Below are positions 18,129 to 26,475 of a DNA stretch of 34,245 nucleotides, piece after piece. The position numbers were made by a program, and so were the translations under genes. Source of the DNA: Chloroflexota bacterium (lineage in GTDB: Bacteria > Chloroflexota > Dehalococcoidia > Lucifugimonadales > UBA826); assembly GCA_002722155.1 (NCBI GenBank), contig PBKS01000001.1:57399-91643 (forward strand), in the 5' to 3' direction. Numbering within the stretch: the first letter of the stretch is position 1; every line of letters starts with the position of its first letter. The notes below the pieces were generated by a model. It was not told where the DNA came from, ran no database searches, and was given only the letters and a program-made list of their open reading frames with translations.

Positions 18129-18198
18129 ATCACTTTACCTCTGGATTCAATAAACAATTGTGGCCTAGTTTAGATAAGGTTAGTGTAGATCTAAACTT

Positions 18199-18573
18199 TT
18201 ATCCCCTAGATATTATTGCTCGCTTGTGAACCGCCTTCCCTATCGGACGGCCATTACTGCTTACTTCAATTTCATAAGTAAGCCGACCTTTCTCGCGATC
18301 AATTTCCGTAAGAGCTGTTTTTATTTGAACTGTCTCCCCGAGATCTGTCCGGCCAATATGCCTAAGCCCATCGACCGCATAACCTACAGTAGAAACATCA
18401 TCATCCAAAAGAGAATCCGTTAAGTGGATGCAAGCTCCTTCCATAAGTCCTAACATTGATGGAGTAGACAGCACATCATCACCTTTATTACCGGTTCGAT
18501 TCGTCGTCAAATCAGTGGTGATTTTTACTTCCGTACTCTCTGACTGACCTACCTCTAGTTTATTTGTATTCAT
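18199..18573 (-). CDS. Hotdog-fold thioesterase, FlK (fluoroacetyl-CoA thioesterase)-like
   Basis: This 124-residue single hotdog-domain protein resembles FlK and related acyl-CoA thioesterases. The likely triad is Thr37 (LSTPSMLGLME), Glu45 and His72 (VDGLRHIG), with Thr-to-Glu spacing identical to FlK and His within one residue of its place. TDLGETV and IGKAVHKRAII match the end of the fold. FlK itself cleaves fluoroacetyl-CoA; most relatives have unknown acyl-CoA substrates. AGGAGAAACAT precedes the ATG on the minus strand. It is the first gene of a two-gene operon with the alcohol dehydrogenase and is divergent from the haloalkane dehalogenase. Confidence 0.82.
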   Translation of the reverse strand: MNTNKLEVGQSESTEVKITTDLTTNRTGNKGDDVLSTPSMLGLMEGACIHLTDSLLDDDVSTVGYAVDGLRHIGRTDLGETVQIKTALTEIDREKGRLTYEIEVSSNGRPIGKAVHKRAIISRG

Positions 18574-18595
18574 ATGTTTCTCCTAATTAACAAAT

Positions 18596-18637
18596 GTAAA
18601 CATGATTATACCCAAGAGTAAGGACATCATGTTTTAC
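18596..18637. promoter_or_regulatory. Dyad in the divergent thioesterase/dehalogenase promoter region
   Basis: GTAAACATGA (18596-18605) and TCATGTTTTAC (18627-18637) form an inverted repeat that is perfect except for one extra T, with 21 bases between the arms. It lies in the 141-base gap between two divergent genes, where a shared regulator would bind. No regulator gene is adjacent. The role is inference. Confidence 0.35.
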
Positions 18638-18714
18638 TTGGTTTTGATAAGATCATTCAATTCACATCAATATGTAACCTGAAATATTCCAAATTAACCA
18701 TCAAGGGAACCCTA

Positions 18715-19599
18715 ATGAAAAAAGGCAATGATTTTCAAGAACAATACCCTAAGAAATTTACGGCCATAGATGGTAGATCATTGGCATATATAGACGAAGG
18801 GGCCGGAGACCCCATAGTGTTTCTCCACGGAAACCCAACCTCGTCATACCTATGGAGAAATATAATCCCCCATGTTTCTGATCTAGGTAGAATCATTGCG
18901 CCTGATCTTATTGGGATGGGTGACTCACAAAAATTGAACCCCAGTGGACCATGTAGTTATACCTTTAAAGAGCATACTAATTATCTTTTTAAATTATTCG
19001 AAAATCTGAACTTGTGTAACGTGAATTTCGTGCTTCATGACTGGGGATCAGCTCTGGGATTTTACTGGACTCAGTTGAATTCAGATAAAGTTAAAAGCAT
19101 TACCTATATGGAAGCCATAACAGGTCCGATAGAAAGTTGGGATGACTGGCCTGAAGTAGCAAGAAACATTTTCCAGGCCTTTAGGTCGGATGCTGGCGAG
19201 GAGTTGATCCTAGAAAAAAATATGTTTGTTGAAAGAATACTGGCAGGAGACGGACAACTTTCACAAGAGGACTTAAAAATCTATTTGCAACCATACGAAA
19301 CCCCTGGGGAGTCTCGACGCCCAACTCTCACATGGCCCAGGGAAATTCCTATCGAAGGAAAACCTGAAAACATGGTGACCATAGCCAAGGAATATGCAGA
19401 TTTTATGCTTAAAACTTCCATACCAAAATTATTTGTCAACGCAAACCCAGGGTCGATACTAGTTGGTAATCAGAGAGAAAAAGCAAGGCAATGGAATAAT
19501 CAGATAGAAGTAACCGTTAAAGGAGGTCATTTCATTCAGGAGGTCTCCCCCGACGAGATCGGTCGGCATTTAGCAAATTTCATTAAAACCCTATCTTAA
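18715..19599 (+). CDS. dhaA: Haloalkane dehalogenase, subfamily HLD-II (DhaA/LinB-like)
   Basis: This 294-residue alpha/beta-hydrolase has the full HLD-II catalytic pentad: halide-binding Asn40 (HGNPTSS) and Trp110, nucleophile Asp109 (LHDWGSALG), acid Glu133 (YMEAI) and base His272 (GGHFIQE). The order, spacing and local motifs (FQAFRS, RRPTLTWPREIPI, SPDEIG) closely follow LinB. It should hydrolyse carbon-halogen bonds of haloalkanes to an alcohol, halide and a proton in the cytosol. AAGGGA precedes the ATG. It is divergent from an FlK-like thioesterase and zinc alcohol dehydrogenase. Its stop overlaps that of a convergent MFS transporter by 4 bases (TTAA). The symbol denotes the class, not proven substrate range. 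Confidence 0.94.
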   Translation: MKKGNDFQEQYPKKFTAIDGRSLAYIDEGAGDPIVFLHGNPTSSYLWRNIIPHVSDLGRIIAPDLIGMGDSQKLNPSGPCSYTFKEHTNYLFKLFENLNLCNVNFVLHDWGSALGFYWTQLNSDKVKSITYMEAITGPIESWDDWPEVARNIFQAFRSDAGEELILEKNMFVERILAGDGQLSQEDLKIYLQPYETPGESRRPTLTWPREIPIEGKPENMVTIAKEYADFMLKTSIPKLFVNANPGSILVGNQREKARQWNNQIEVTVKGGHFIQEVSPDEIGRHLANFIKTLS

Positions 19600-20852
19600 A
19601 TACTATTTCCACGTTGATTGAATTTCTTGCTGGTCGTAACCAAAAATGTAACAAAGCCAACCACAGCAAATAAAAAAGCTATCCAAATTAGAGTGTCAAC
19701 GCCCCAGACATCCAAAATAATTCCCGACACTCCTGGAGCTATAGCAAACCCACAGATATATCCAACACCCACTAAGGCGGAGATAAAACCAAATCCTGAC
19801 TCCCCTAAAAGGCTGGCAGTTATAACTGGCTTGGCCAAATTTATTATGCCGAACGATGTTCCTTGGAATACCACGAACAATGTCAGGAAAAAAAGGCTAG
19901 CGGCTGAGCAATATAGCAGTATACTCGCACAGACTAATAACGAAGCAGTAAATAATACTACCCCAATTATCTCAAATTCTCTCTTCAATAGTTTCTCAAC
20001 TGCTATTAAAGCCATTCTACCCCCAACCTGCGTGAACCCCATCGCTGCGGCCAACAAAATAGCGGAATCAGGAGATATTCCTCTACTCTCTAACAAAGGC
20101 AATATCTGACTAAGCAACATTATGTGATTGAAGGCAAAAACAGCAAAGAGAACACTTAAACCCCCAAAAAATGGATTCCTCGCCAAATCTCGAAGTAACT
20201 CAACACTACCTTTCGATGAATAGCAATTCATAGGAAACTTGGGCCAACCATTAGTGTCTGAAGAAATACCTATCCAAAAAAGGGGAGCCGCCAAAAAACA
20301 TAGTAATAATCCAAACACATAGAAACTAGTCTTCCAATCCAATAGAGCAGAAATCGTCCCAGACAGGATGAAACTAAAGGTAATAGAAAATCCTGCGAAC
20401 AAAGTGACCATCACAATCGCTTCTTTAGCTTTCGAAGAATAATGCCTAGTTAATATCGCAAAACAAGGGTCATAAAGGCAAGTTCCCATAGCGATTCCGA
20501 CTAAAGCCCATAATATATAAAATTCCAATATAGTGCCTACTAGCGGAATCAGTAACAAACAAACCCCTCCAAATGCAGCCCCGATTGACATTAATACCCT
20601 ACCGAATCCTTTATCAATCAGCTTTCCTACAAATATTCCTGTAATTGCAGATACGATCAACGAAATCATTAGTGCCAGTGATAAGTCAGAAATGCTCCAA
20701 TTAAAATGCATTTTCCAGCGCATCAAAGAGGCAGGAAAAAGATAAAAAAGGCCTGCCCAGGCCAACATTTCACCTAATGCAATTGACCATAATCTCGGAT
20801 TAGACCACACTCTCACTTCAATTTGAGACTGAGACATAGATTTACCAGACAC
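19596..20852 (-). CDS. MFS transporter
   Basis: This 418-residue membrane protein has about twelve hydrophobic segments and MFS motif A features (GKLIDKGFGRVL) after the second helix. The overall pattern resembles the monocarboxylate/oxalate-formate (MFS_1) type. The start is GTG at 20852; an ATG five codons later (20837) is equally possible, and neither has a strong ribosome-binding site. It converges on the haloalkane dehalogenase with a 4-base stop overlap and could carry a substrate or product such as a carboxylate. That pairing is inferred from position only. Confidence 0.9.
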   Translation of the reverse strand: MSGKSMSQSQIEVRVWSNPRLWSIALGEMLAWAGLFYLFPASLMRWKMHFNWSISDLSLALMISLIVSAITGIFVGKLIDKGFGRVLMSIGAAFGGVCLLLIPLVGTILEFYILWALVGIAMGTCLYDPCFAILTRHYSSKAKEAIVMVTLFAGFSITFSFILSGTISALLDWKTSFYVFGLLLCFLAAPLFWIGISSDTNGWPKFPMNCYSSKGSVELLRDLARNPFFGGLSVLFAVFAFNHIMLLSQILPLLESRGISPDSAILLAAAMGFTQVGGRMALIAVEKLLKREFEIIGVVLFTASLLVCASILLYCSAASLFFLTLFVVFQGTSFGIINLAKPVITASLLGESGFGFISALVGVGYICGFAIAPGVSGIILDVWGVDTLIWIAFLFAVVGFVTFLVTTSKKFNQRGNSI

Positions 20853-20961
20853 TTAAAACTTTACAATATATCACTATACGACCCATAAACTGCATCGGAG
20901 AAGCAACAAAGTCTTTTTGCAACATCTAGTGGTATTATTCGCTTTAACGAGGAGTCCTATA

Positions 20962-22353
20962 GTGAATGAATTAATTTATGCCTCAGCAAAAACGATGGCA
21001 AGGGAAATAAAAAATAAGAGAATATCTTGCGTAGAAATTGTAGAGATGCATCTTGACCGCATTAGTTCTGTAAATCCTTCTTTAAATGCCGTCGTCCAGA
21101 TATGCACAGAGAGGGCACTAAGCGAGGCAAGAAAAGCAGATACGAAAATCTCTAGAGGAGAGGATATCGGACCCTTGCATGGGGTTCCAATGACCCTAAA
21201 GGATTCACTGGACACTGAGGGAATCATTTCGACTGGTGGAACAAAAGGTCGAGCTACATTCATCCCTAATAAAGATGCAACTGTAACTTCACGCTTGAGA
21301 AAGGCCGGGGCAATTCTAATTGGAAAAACAAACACACCAGAATTTACTTTAGCAGGAGAAACTGACAACCTCGTATACGGACGAACCAACAATCCATACA
21401 ACCCTAACAAAATCCCAGGGGGTTCTAGCGGTGGGGCAGCAGCCATAATAGCTTCCGGGGGATCCCCATTAGATATTGGGAGTGATACAGGTGGAAGCAT
21501 ACGAATGCCATCTCATTTTTGTGGTATAGCGGGTATCAAACCCAACTCGGGACGGATACCACGCACCGGCCACATCGTACACCATGCTATGGGAGCAGTT
21601 GACTCACTAACTCAAAATGGACCGATGGCGCGGTACGTGGAAGATCTAATATTGACGCTACCAATACTTTGCGGGCCTGATTGGACAGATCCATCTATCA
21701 TAGAAATGCCTCTAGGAAACCCTGATGACATCAAGGTAGAAAATTTAAAAATAGCCTTTTATACAGACAATGGTATCCACACACCTTCTAAGGAAATACA
21801 AGGTAGTGTGAGGGACGCTGCAAAAACTCTTGAGAACTTTGGGGCAGTGCTGGAAGAAACACGCCCGTCAGCATTAGAAATGATTCCGGAAATCAATAAC
21901 GCTCTAAATGGCGGTGATGGAAGGGAATGGGTACGACGATTAATGAAATCTGCAAATACCGAAGAAGTCTCTCCATTTCTTCAAAAGCGGCTTGACAGTG
22001 CAGTTCCTATATCTACAGCCCAATTCACAGCCAACCTAGAACTACTGGATCAATACCGCAGCGACATGCTTTCTTTCATGAAGAATTATGACGCTATAAT
22101 CACCCCCACTGCTCCTTTTACGGCTTGTGACCACGGAGAAACATTTAGTAAAAACAATAAAGACGCTTTCGCATATACAAGCGCCTACAACATGACGGGA
22201 TGGCCAGGAACAGTTGTGAGATCTGGCACAACAGCAGACAATTTGCCTATCGGTGTACAAATAGTGGCCCAACCATGGAGGGAAGATATTTCATTAGCCA
22301 TAGCATTACAACTCGAAAAATTTACAGGAGGTTGGGTAAAACCAAACATTTAA
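20962..22353 (+). CDS. Amidase (amidase signature family)
   Basis: This 463-residue enzyme hydrolyses a carboxamide to acid and ammonia. The Ser-cisSer-Lys triad is visible: Lys80 (TLKDS), cis-Ser156 in GGSSGG, and nucleophile Ser179 in DTGGSIR. Start GTG 20962 is chosen because GAGGAG lies 7 bases upstream and the next residues match the family's N-terminus; a TTG at 20917 would add 15 residues. It opens a four-gene same-strand run (amidase, CoA-transferase, aldolase, LLM monooxygenase) with gaps of 25 to 75 bases. The order suggests that the acid it releases is activated by the CoA-transferase. GatA is less likely because no gatB or gatC is adjacent. Confidence 0.93.
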   Translation: MNELIYASAKTMAREIKNKRISCVEIVEMHLDRISSVNPSLNAVVQICTERALSEARKADTKISRGEDIGPLHGVPMTLKDSLDTEGIISTGGTKGRATFIPNKDATVTSRLRKAGAILIGKTNTPEFTLAGETDNLVYGRTNNPYNPNKIPGGSSGGAAAIIASGGSPLDIGSDTGGSIRMPSHFCGIAGIKPNSGRIPRTGHIVHHAMGAVDSLTQNGPMARYVEDLILTLPILCGPDWTDPSIIEMPLGNPDDIKVENLKIAFYTDNGIHTPSKEIQGSVRDAAKTLENFGAVLEETRPSALEMIPEINNALNGGDGREWVRRLMKSANTEEVSPFLQKRLDSAVPISTAQFTANLELLDQYRSDMLSFMKNYDAIITPTAPFTACDHGETFSKNNKDAFAYTSAYNMTGWPGTVVRSGTTADNLPIGVQIVAQPWREDISLAIALQLEKFTGGWVKPNI

Positions 22354-22428
22354 TGTTTAACTGGCCTATAGTACATAACATGAATGGCAAACAAAATTAC
22401 ATTACAGTTTTAGGAGGATAAAAAGAAT

Positions 22429-23640
22429 ATGAGCAACATCGAAGGAGCCCTATCAGGCGTAAAGGTTGTTAGCTGCTCTACTGCGCAGGCAGGGACAGTA
22501 CCATATATGCTTATGGCAGATTTGGGTGCCGAAGTGATCAAAATTGAAGTTCCAGGGTCCGGCGATGGATCAAGACGAGCAGGGGCAATCAAGAAAGGAC
22601 TAAGTTCATTCTTTGAAACCAACAATAGAGGAGTTAAGAGTCTCACTTTAAATTTAAAGGCAGCCGAAGGCAAACAAATCTTGCACGAATTGATAAAACG
22701 GGCAGATATTTTCGGCCAAAATTTTAGACCGGGGGCAGCGGAGAGAAATGGATTTGGATATGAAGAACTCAAAAAGATCAACCCTCGTCTTGTCTACGCA
22801 TCTGTATCAGCATATGGATTAGAAGGGCCTGATGCTAACCTTCCAGGGACAGATGCTGTCGGACAAGCTCTATCAGGAGTAACAGAGGCTTTTTCAGTGC
22901 CAGGACAACCGATGCGCACTGGGGTTGCTTCGGTCGCGGATGAGACTACAGCCATTTTGACTTTTGGGGGAGTGTTAGCAGCTCTAATCCATGCAAAAGA
23001 AACAGGACAAGGACAAAAGGTAGATACATCTTTGGTCGGCAGCGCCTTCAGGTTAATGGGCTGGACCATGGCCACTACCATGTGGAATAATCAGGCTCCA
23101 ATAACCGGGGCCCGTATAAATGGTAGCCGGGAGAGAGCAGGAATAGCTGCTTGTTTCAATGATAAAAATGGAAAACCTCTCGCTATCCAACTCGACAATA
23201 GACACTGGATTCCAGCATTAAAAATTCTTGGTTTCCACGATTCCATGGAGGAAAAGGGACTGCTAGACCTTGGCCTCGCATTTGAATCTGATGAGAAAAA
23301 AAATGAGATATTGGACACCTTGATGAGTCTATTTGGCACTGACACAAGGGAACGTTGGGTGACGGCATTGAGGGAAGCAGATATGGTGGCTGCCCCTGTA
23401 AATACTATGCTGGAAGCCTCCAACGACCCCAATGTTGTTGCAAATGGGTATGTTAGAGAAGTTTACCACCCTAAAATCCAGGAAAACATCAAAATACATG
23501 GATCTCCTTGGAATTTTTCTGAAACCCCAAGTAACCCGGGATTCGCTCCTGAATTAGGGGAACATAACGATGAAATCTTGTCTTCTCTTGGCTACAATGA
23601 ATCTCAAATTAAAGAATTTCGTGATAATGAAATCATCTAA
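22429..23640 (+). CDS. CaiB/BaiF family (class III) CoA-transferase
   Basis: This 403-residue enzyme is a second class III CoA-transferase. It shows LSGVKVVSCS, LMADLGAEVIKIE, NNRGVKSLTLNL, NFRPGAAERNGFGYE and the catalytic-Asp region PGTDAVGQALSG with Asp142, the same index as in the paralogue at 7586. It should activate a carboxylate as its CoA thioester from a donor such as succinyl-CoA or acetyl-CoA. A strong TAGGAGGAT stands before the ATG. It is the second gene of the amidase operon. Sequence divergence from the other copy suggests a different acid. Confidence 0.93.
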   Translation: MSNIEGALSGVKVVSCSTAQAGTVPYMLMADLGAEVIKIEVPGSGDGSRRAGAIKKGLSSFFETNNRGVKSLTLNLKAAEGKQILHELIKRADIFGQNFRPGAAERNGFGYEELKKINPRLVYASVSAYGLEGPDANLPGTDAVGQALSGVTEAFSVPGQPMRTGVASVADETTAILTFGGVLAALIHAKETGQGQKVDTSLVGSAFRLMGWTMATTMWNNQAPITGARINGSRERAGIAACFNDKNGKPLAIQLDNRHWIPALKILGFHDSMEEKGLLDLGLAFESDEKKNEILDTLMSLFGTDTRERWVTALREADMVAAPVNTMLEASNDPNVVANGYVREVYHPKIQENIKIHGSPWNFSETPSNPGFAPELGEHNDEILSSLGYNESQIKEFRDNEII

Positions 23641-23665
23641 AACTCCAAGATTTATGATTTAAAAA

Positions 23666-24442
23666 GTGAGCCAAGATATGGCAGAATTAAGAAAAAATAA
23701 CGCAAAGCATAAATTAAAAAATGGCGAACCCGTCATAGCTGTATCTAGCACTGACACGGATATGATCGATTTTCTTGGATCGACCGGAGTTGTAGATATC
23801 ATTTGGATTGAGATGGAGCATGGTGAGGCAACTTGGTCCCAACTTAGTGACATTTCTAGAGCATGCGATCTATGGGGTATGACGTCACTTGTAAGAGTCA
23901 ATAACAATGACCCTTGGCTAGTTGGGAGAGCTTTAGACAGAGGAGTACAAGCGGTATTAGTCCCCCATGTGAACACAAAGGAAGAGGCTGAAAGGCTTGT
24001 GCAGGGAGGAAAATATACTCCTGAAGGAAGCAGAGGGATGTTCTCTTCCCGACAAGGTTTAGCAGTCCCTGATTACCTACAGAAAGCGAATGATGAGATA
24101 ATGTTGTTAGCCTTGATAGAGGACGTTGTAGCGGTTGAAAATCTCGACGATATACTAACGGTAGATGGAATAGACTGTTTCATGGTCGTACCAGGGGATC
24201 TTTCTCAAAGTATGGGTCCTCAATACCTGGGAAAGCCAGACCATCCTGATGTAGAGAATATAATTGAAAATTCAATGAAAAAAATTGCCGCCGCTGGCTA
24301 CGCTACGGGATCAACAGCTGGTGATAACAACATAGACCGATGGGTTGCTGCAGGTGGGCGTATGTTCCTATGCGGTTTTCAAGGATATATACAAACCGGT
24401 TTAGAAAACCTAAAAACCCAAGCTGTGACAGCTAAATCGTAA
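23666..24442 (+). CDS. HpcH/HpaI family aldolase (second copy)
   Basis: This 258-residue protein is a class II HpcH/HpaI aldolase or lyase. It keeps IEMEHGE (catalytic His), SLVRVNN (Arg), LLALIEDVVAVENLDDIL (metal Glu) and PGDLSQSMG (metal Asp). The segment SMGPQYLGKPDHPDV resembles the third copy at 31274 more than the first. The start is GTG 23666 without a good ribosome-binding site; ATG 23678, four codons on, is an equal alternative. It lies 25 bases after the CoA-transferase and 28 before the LLM monooxygenase, and so belongs to their operon. It probably cleaves a hydroxylated acid or thioester made there. Confidence 0.9.
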   Translation: MSQDMAELRKNNAKHKLKNGEPVIAVSSTDTDMIDFLGSTGVVDIIWIEMEHGEATWSQLSDISRACDLWGMTSLVRVNNNDPWLVGRALDRGVQAVLVPHVNTKEEAERLVQGGKYTPEGSRGMFSSRQGLAVPDYLQKANDEIMLLALIEDVVAVENLDDILTVDGIDCFMVVPGDLSQSMGPQYLGKPDHPDVENIIENSMKKIAAAGYATGSTAGDNNIDRWVAAGGRMFLCGFQGYIQTGLENLKTQAVTAKS

Positions 24443-24470
24443 AACACAACAATACATTGGAAGGTTTAAC

Positions 24471-25673
24471 ATGACAGACATGCGTTTCGGTGCTTTCTTA
24501 GCTCCTCATCACCCAATTGGTGAAAATCCAACATTACAACTTCAAAGCGATCTTGAGTTGGTACAAAGTTTAGACGAACTCGGATATGATGAATTTTGGT
24601 GCGGAGAACACCATTCAACAGGCTGGGAAATAATCGCATCCCCTGAGCTATTTCTAGCTGCTGCTGCTGAAAGAACGCAAAGAATCAAACTCGGAACAGG
24701 CGTTATATCCTTGCCATACCATCACCCTTTTATGGTAGCCCAACGACTGGTTCAACTGGATCACCAATCAAGAGGAAGAGTCATTTTTGGTTCGGGTCCT
24801 GGTGCCTTACCGTCCGACGCACATACTTTAGGCCTAGACCCTATGTTGCTCAGGGATCGACAAGATGAGGCAATGGGAATAATACGAAAATTGCTAAATG
24901 GTGAAGATCGCTTCAGCTATGAATCAGATTGGTTCAAACTTCGAGACGCCAAGCTTCATTTACGACCTCTACAAAAAGATATGGAGTTCGCTGTTGCCTC
25001 CATAGTGAGCCCTTCAGGTATGACCCTTGCCGGAAAACATCAAGCAGGAGTTTTATCTATTGGAGCAATGGTAGAAGAAGGAATGAGATCACTGCCTACC
25101 CAATGGAGTTTCGCGGAAGATTCAGCAGAAAAACATGGAAACACTGTAGACAGAAAAAATTGGCGTATAGTTATGAATTGGCACTTAGCGGAAACTAGAG
25201 AAGAAGCAAGAAAACAAGCAAAGGACGGCTTGTTTAGACACAATAATGAATATAGTGTCGCCGCCTTGAAGCCAGATGAAGGTATCACATACAAAACTCC
25301 AGACGACGCCGTCGACGGTGTAGCCTTCTCCGATGGAAGCACTGCAGTGATAGGGACCCCAGACGATTTAGTGACCAAAATAAAAGAAATGATAAATATG
25401 ACTGGCGGTTTCGGCTGTGTCATAGGGTTTGTTCACGACTGGGCAAACCGGGAAAACACCCTTAAAAGTTGGGATTTGGTAGCAAGATACGTCATCCCTG
25501 AAATAAATGGTTTAGTTGATGACTATCGCGATTCCTATAAATTCGTAACACAGAATCGGGAAACCTGGACCAGAGCTCAAGAAGCCGTCATGAACAAAAT
25601 AACTTCTAATGAACGTTCAGCCAAAATAATGGAAACGCAAGGTTATGAAGGCGAAAAAGCAAAAACCCAGTGA
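24471..25673 (+). CDS. LLM class flavin-dependent monooxygenase
   Basis: This 400-residue protein belongs to the bacterial luciferase-like family, in the group often named limonene 1,2-monooxygenase-like. Family landmarks are FGAFLAPHHPIGENP at the N-terminus, YDEFWCGEHHSTGWE (about residues 37-51), IKLGTGVISLPYHHPF and GRVIFGSGPGALPSDA. These proteins use reduced flavin and O2 to oxygenate organic substrates and need a separate flavin reductase, not seen nearby. The ATG is preceded by GGAAGG. It ends the amidase operon. Expanded flavin monooxygenase paralogues are a known trait of SAR202 genomes, which fits the rest of the window. Confidence 0.92.
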   Translation: MTDMRFGAFLAPHHPIGENPTLQLQSDLELVQSLDELGYDEFWCGEHHSTGWEIIASPELFLAAAAERTQRIKLGTGVISLPYHHPFMVAQRLVQLDHQSRGRVIFGSGPGALPSDAHTLGLDPMLLRDRQDEAMGIIRKLLNGEDRFSYESDWFKLRDAKLHLRPLQKDMEFAVASIVSPSGMTLAGKHQAGVLSIGAMVEEGMRSLPTQWSFAEDSAEKHGNTVDRKNWRIVMNWHLAETREEARKQAKDGLFRHNNEYSVAALKPDEGITYKTPDDAVDGVAFSDGSTAVIGTPDDLVTKIKEMINMTGGFGCVIGFVHDWANRENTLKSWDLVARYVIPEINGLVDDYRDSYKFVTQNRETWTRAQEAVMNKITSNERSAKIMETQGYEGEKAKTQ

Positions 25674-25685
25674 CTGTTGACCAAA

Positions 25686-26231
25686 TCAAAGCACATTAGT
25701 TTTGATCCATTGCCAAGGCTTTACCTCGGCAAAATGCAAAACATATTCCTGTCCAAATTTCGGTATGTATAGAATCATTAGAACCAACAATAATGATTTA
25801 AATTTAGTCGGTATCAACCGTGGCGCAAACCGCTGACAGATTATGTAATACAGGAAGAAGTTTTCAAAAAGATTAGGGAAGAAGAAGATCAGTTTCCTAT
25901 GCTCTTCTCCGGTTATTTCAAAGGCCGAAATACCGGCCAGTCTGAATATAAAGAGAGCAATAGCTGCAAATTTTGCGAGTCGATTTGGCCACCCCAAGCA
26001 AACTATGGCTTCAATAGATAAATAATACATATCAAGCCATTTGTCGAATAATTGGTAATTTTCTCCGAATCCAACGGCTGGCTCACCCAGGGCCCCCTGC
26101 AGTGCGTCAACCAATACAACATCCAACATATCCAACGCCATAGATAATATTGAACCCGTTATCCTATTTCTAAAAATCGACAATGGCAGTATTAGCCTTA
26201 AGGCCAAAACAATGAGAGCCGAAACAGACAT
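25686..26231 (-). CDS. Polytopic membrane protein of unknown function
   Basis: I do not recognise this 181-residue protein. It has about five hydrophobic segments: residues 3-18, 28-45, 73-85, 88-103 and a C-terminal run around 120-165. Acidic residues are embedded in the second segment (ALDMLDVVLVDAL). There is no signal-peptide cleavage site and no domain I can name. AGGTGT precedes the ATG on the minus strand. It is divergent from the peroxiredoxin gene, sharing the 318-base region that contains the attenuator, and converges on the LLM monooxygenase. A real gene is likely from its composition and from the absence of any better frame. Confidence 0.65.
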   Translation of the reverse strand: MSVSALIVLALRLILPLSIFRNRITGSILSMALDMLDVVLVDALQGALGEPAVGFGENYQLFDKWLDMYYLSIEAIVCLGWPNRLAKFAAIALFIFRLAGISAFEITGEEHRKLIFFFPNLFENFFLYYIICQRFAPRLIPTKFKSLLLVLMILYIPKFGQEYVLHFAEVKPWQWIKTNVL

Positions 26232-26369
26232 ACACCTAAGACCTCAAAAACTAAATCCCTTCTAAAAATCTACACCCCTTAAAACCAGGACCCGCGTTAG
26301 GATCATATTAATTCACCAAACCATTATAAGAAATATTAAATACTGTTATTAGGTTCCACGTTCTGCCAC

Positions 26370-26399
26370 TTGATAACTTATCCTAAAGTGTTTTAGGAT
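26370..26399 (+). promoter_or_regulatory. Candidate promoter overlapped by a 20-base palindrome
   Basis: TTGATA (26370-26375) and TAGGAT (26394-26399) match -35 and -10 boxes at 5/6 and 4/6 positions with an 18-base spacer. ATCCTAAA-GTGT-TTTAGGAT (26380-26399) is a perfect 8-base dyad that covers the spacer and the -10 box, as a repressor site would. With outer GATAA and TTATC it could also fold as RNA if transcription began further upstream. If this promoter is real, the transcript would start a few bases before the leader ATG at 26410. Confidence 0.4.
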
Positions 26400-26409
26400 T
26401 ATTATCGAA

Positions 26410-26475
26410 ATGATTAATTCAATTAACGTATACAACTGTTCTTGTTGTACCGATCCAGCAGGGTCGGGGTATTGA
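26410..26475 (+). CDS. Cys-rich leader peptide of the peroxiredoxin operon
   Basis: A 21-codon frame runs from ATG 26410 to TGA 26473-26475 and reads MINSINVYNCSCCTDPAGSGY. Three of four consecutive codons (26437-26448) are Cys, in TGT-TCT-TGT-TGT. An AGGA stretch lies 11 bases upstream, unless the message starts just before the ATG. The Cys codons lie just 5' of an RNA segment that pairs with the next one, and the stop codon lies directly after the antiterminator strand. These are the positions expected of an attenuation leader peptide. The length and Cys density would be unusual for a chance frame, but translation is unproven. Confidence 0.55.
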   Translation: MINSINVYNCSCCTDPAGSGY

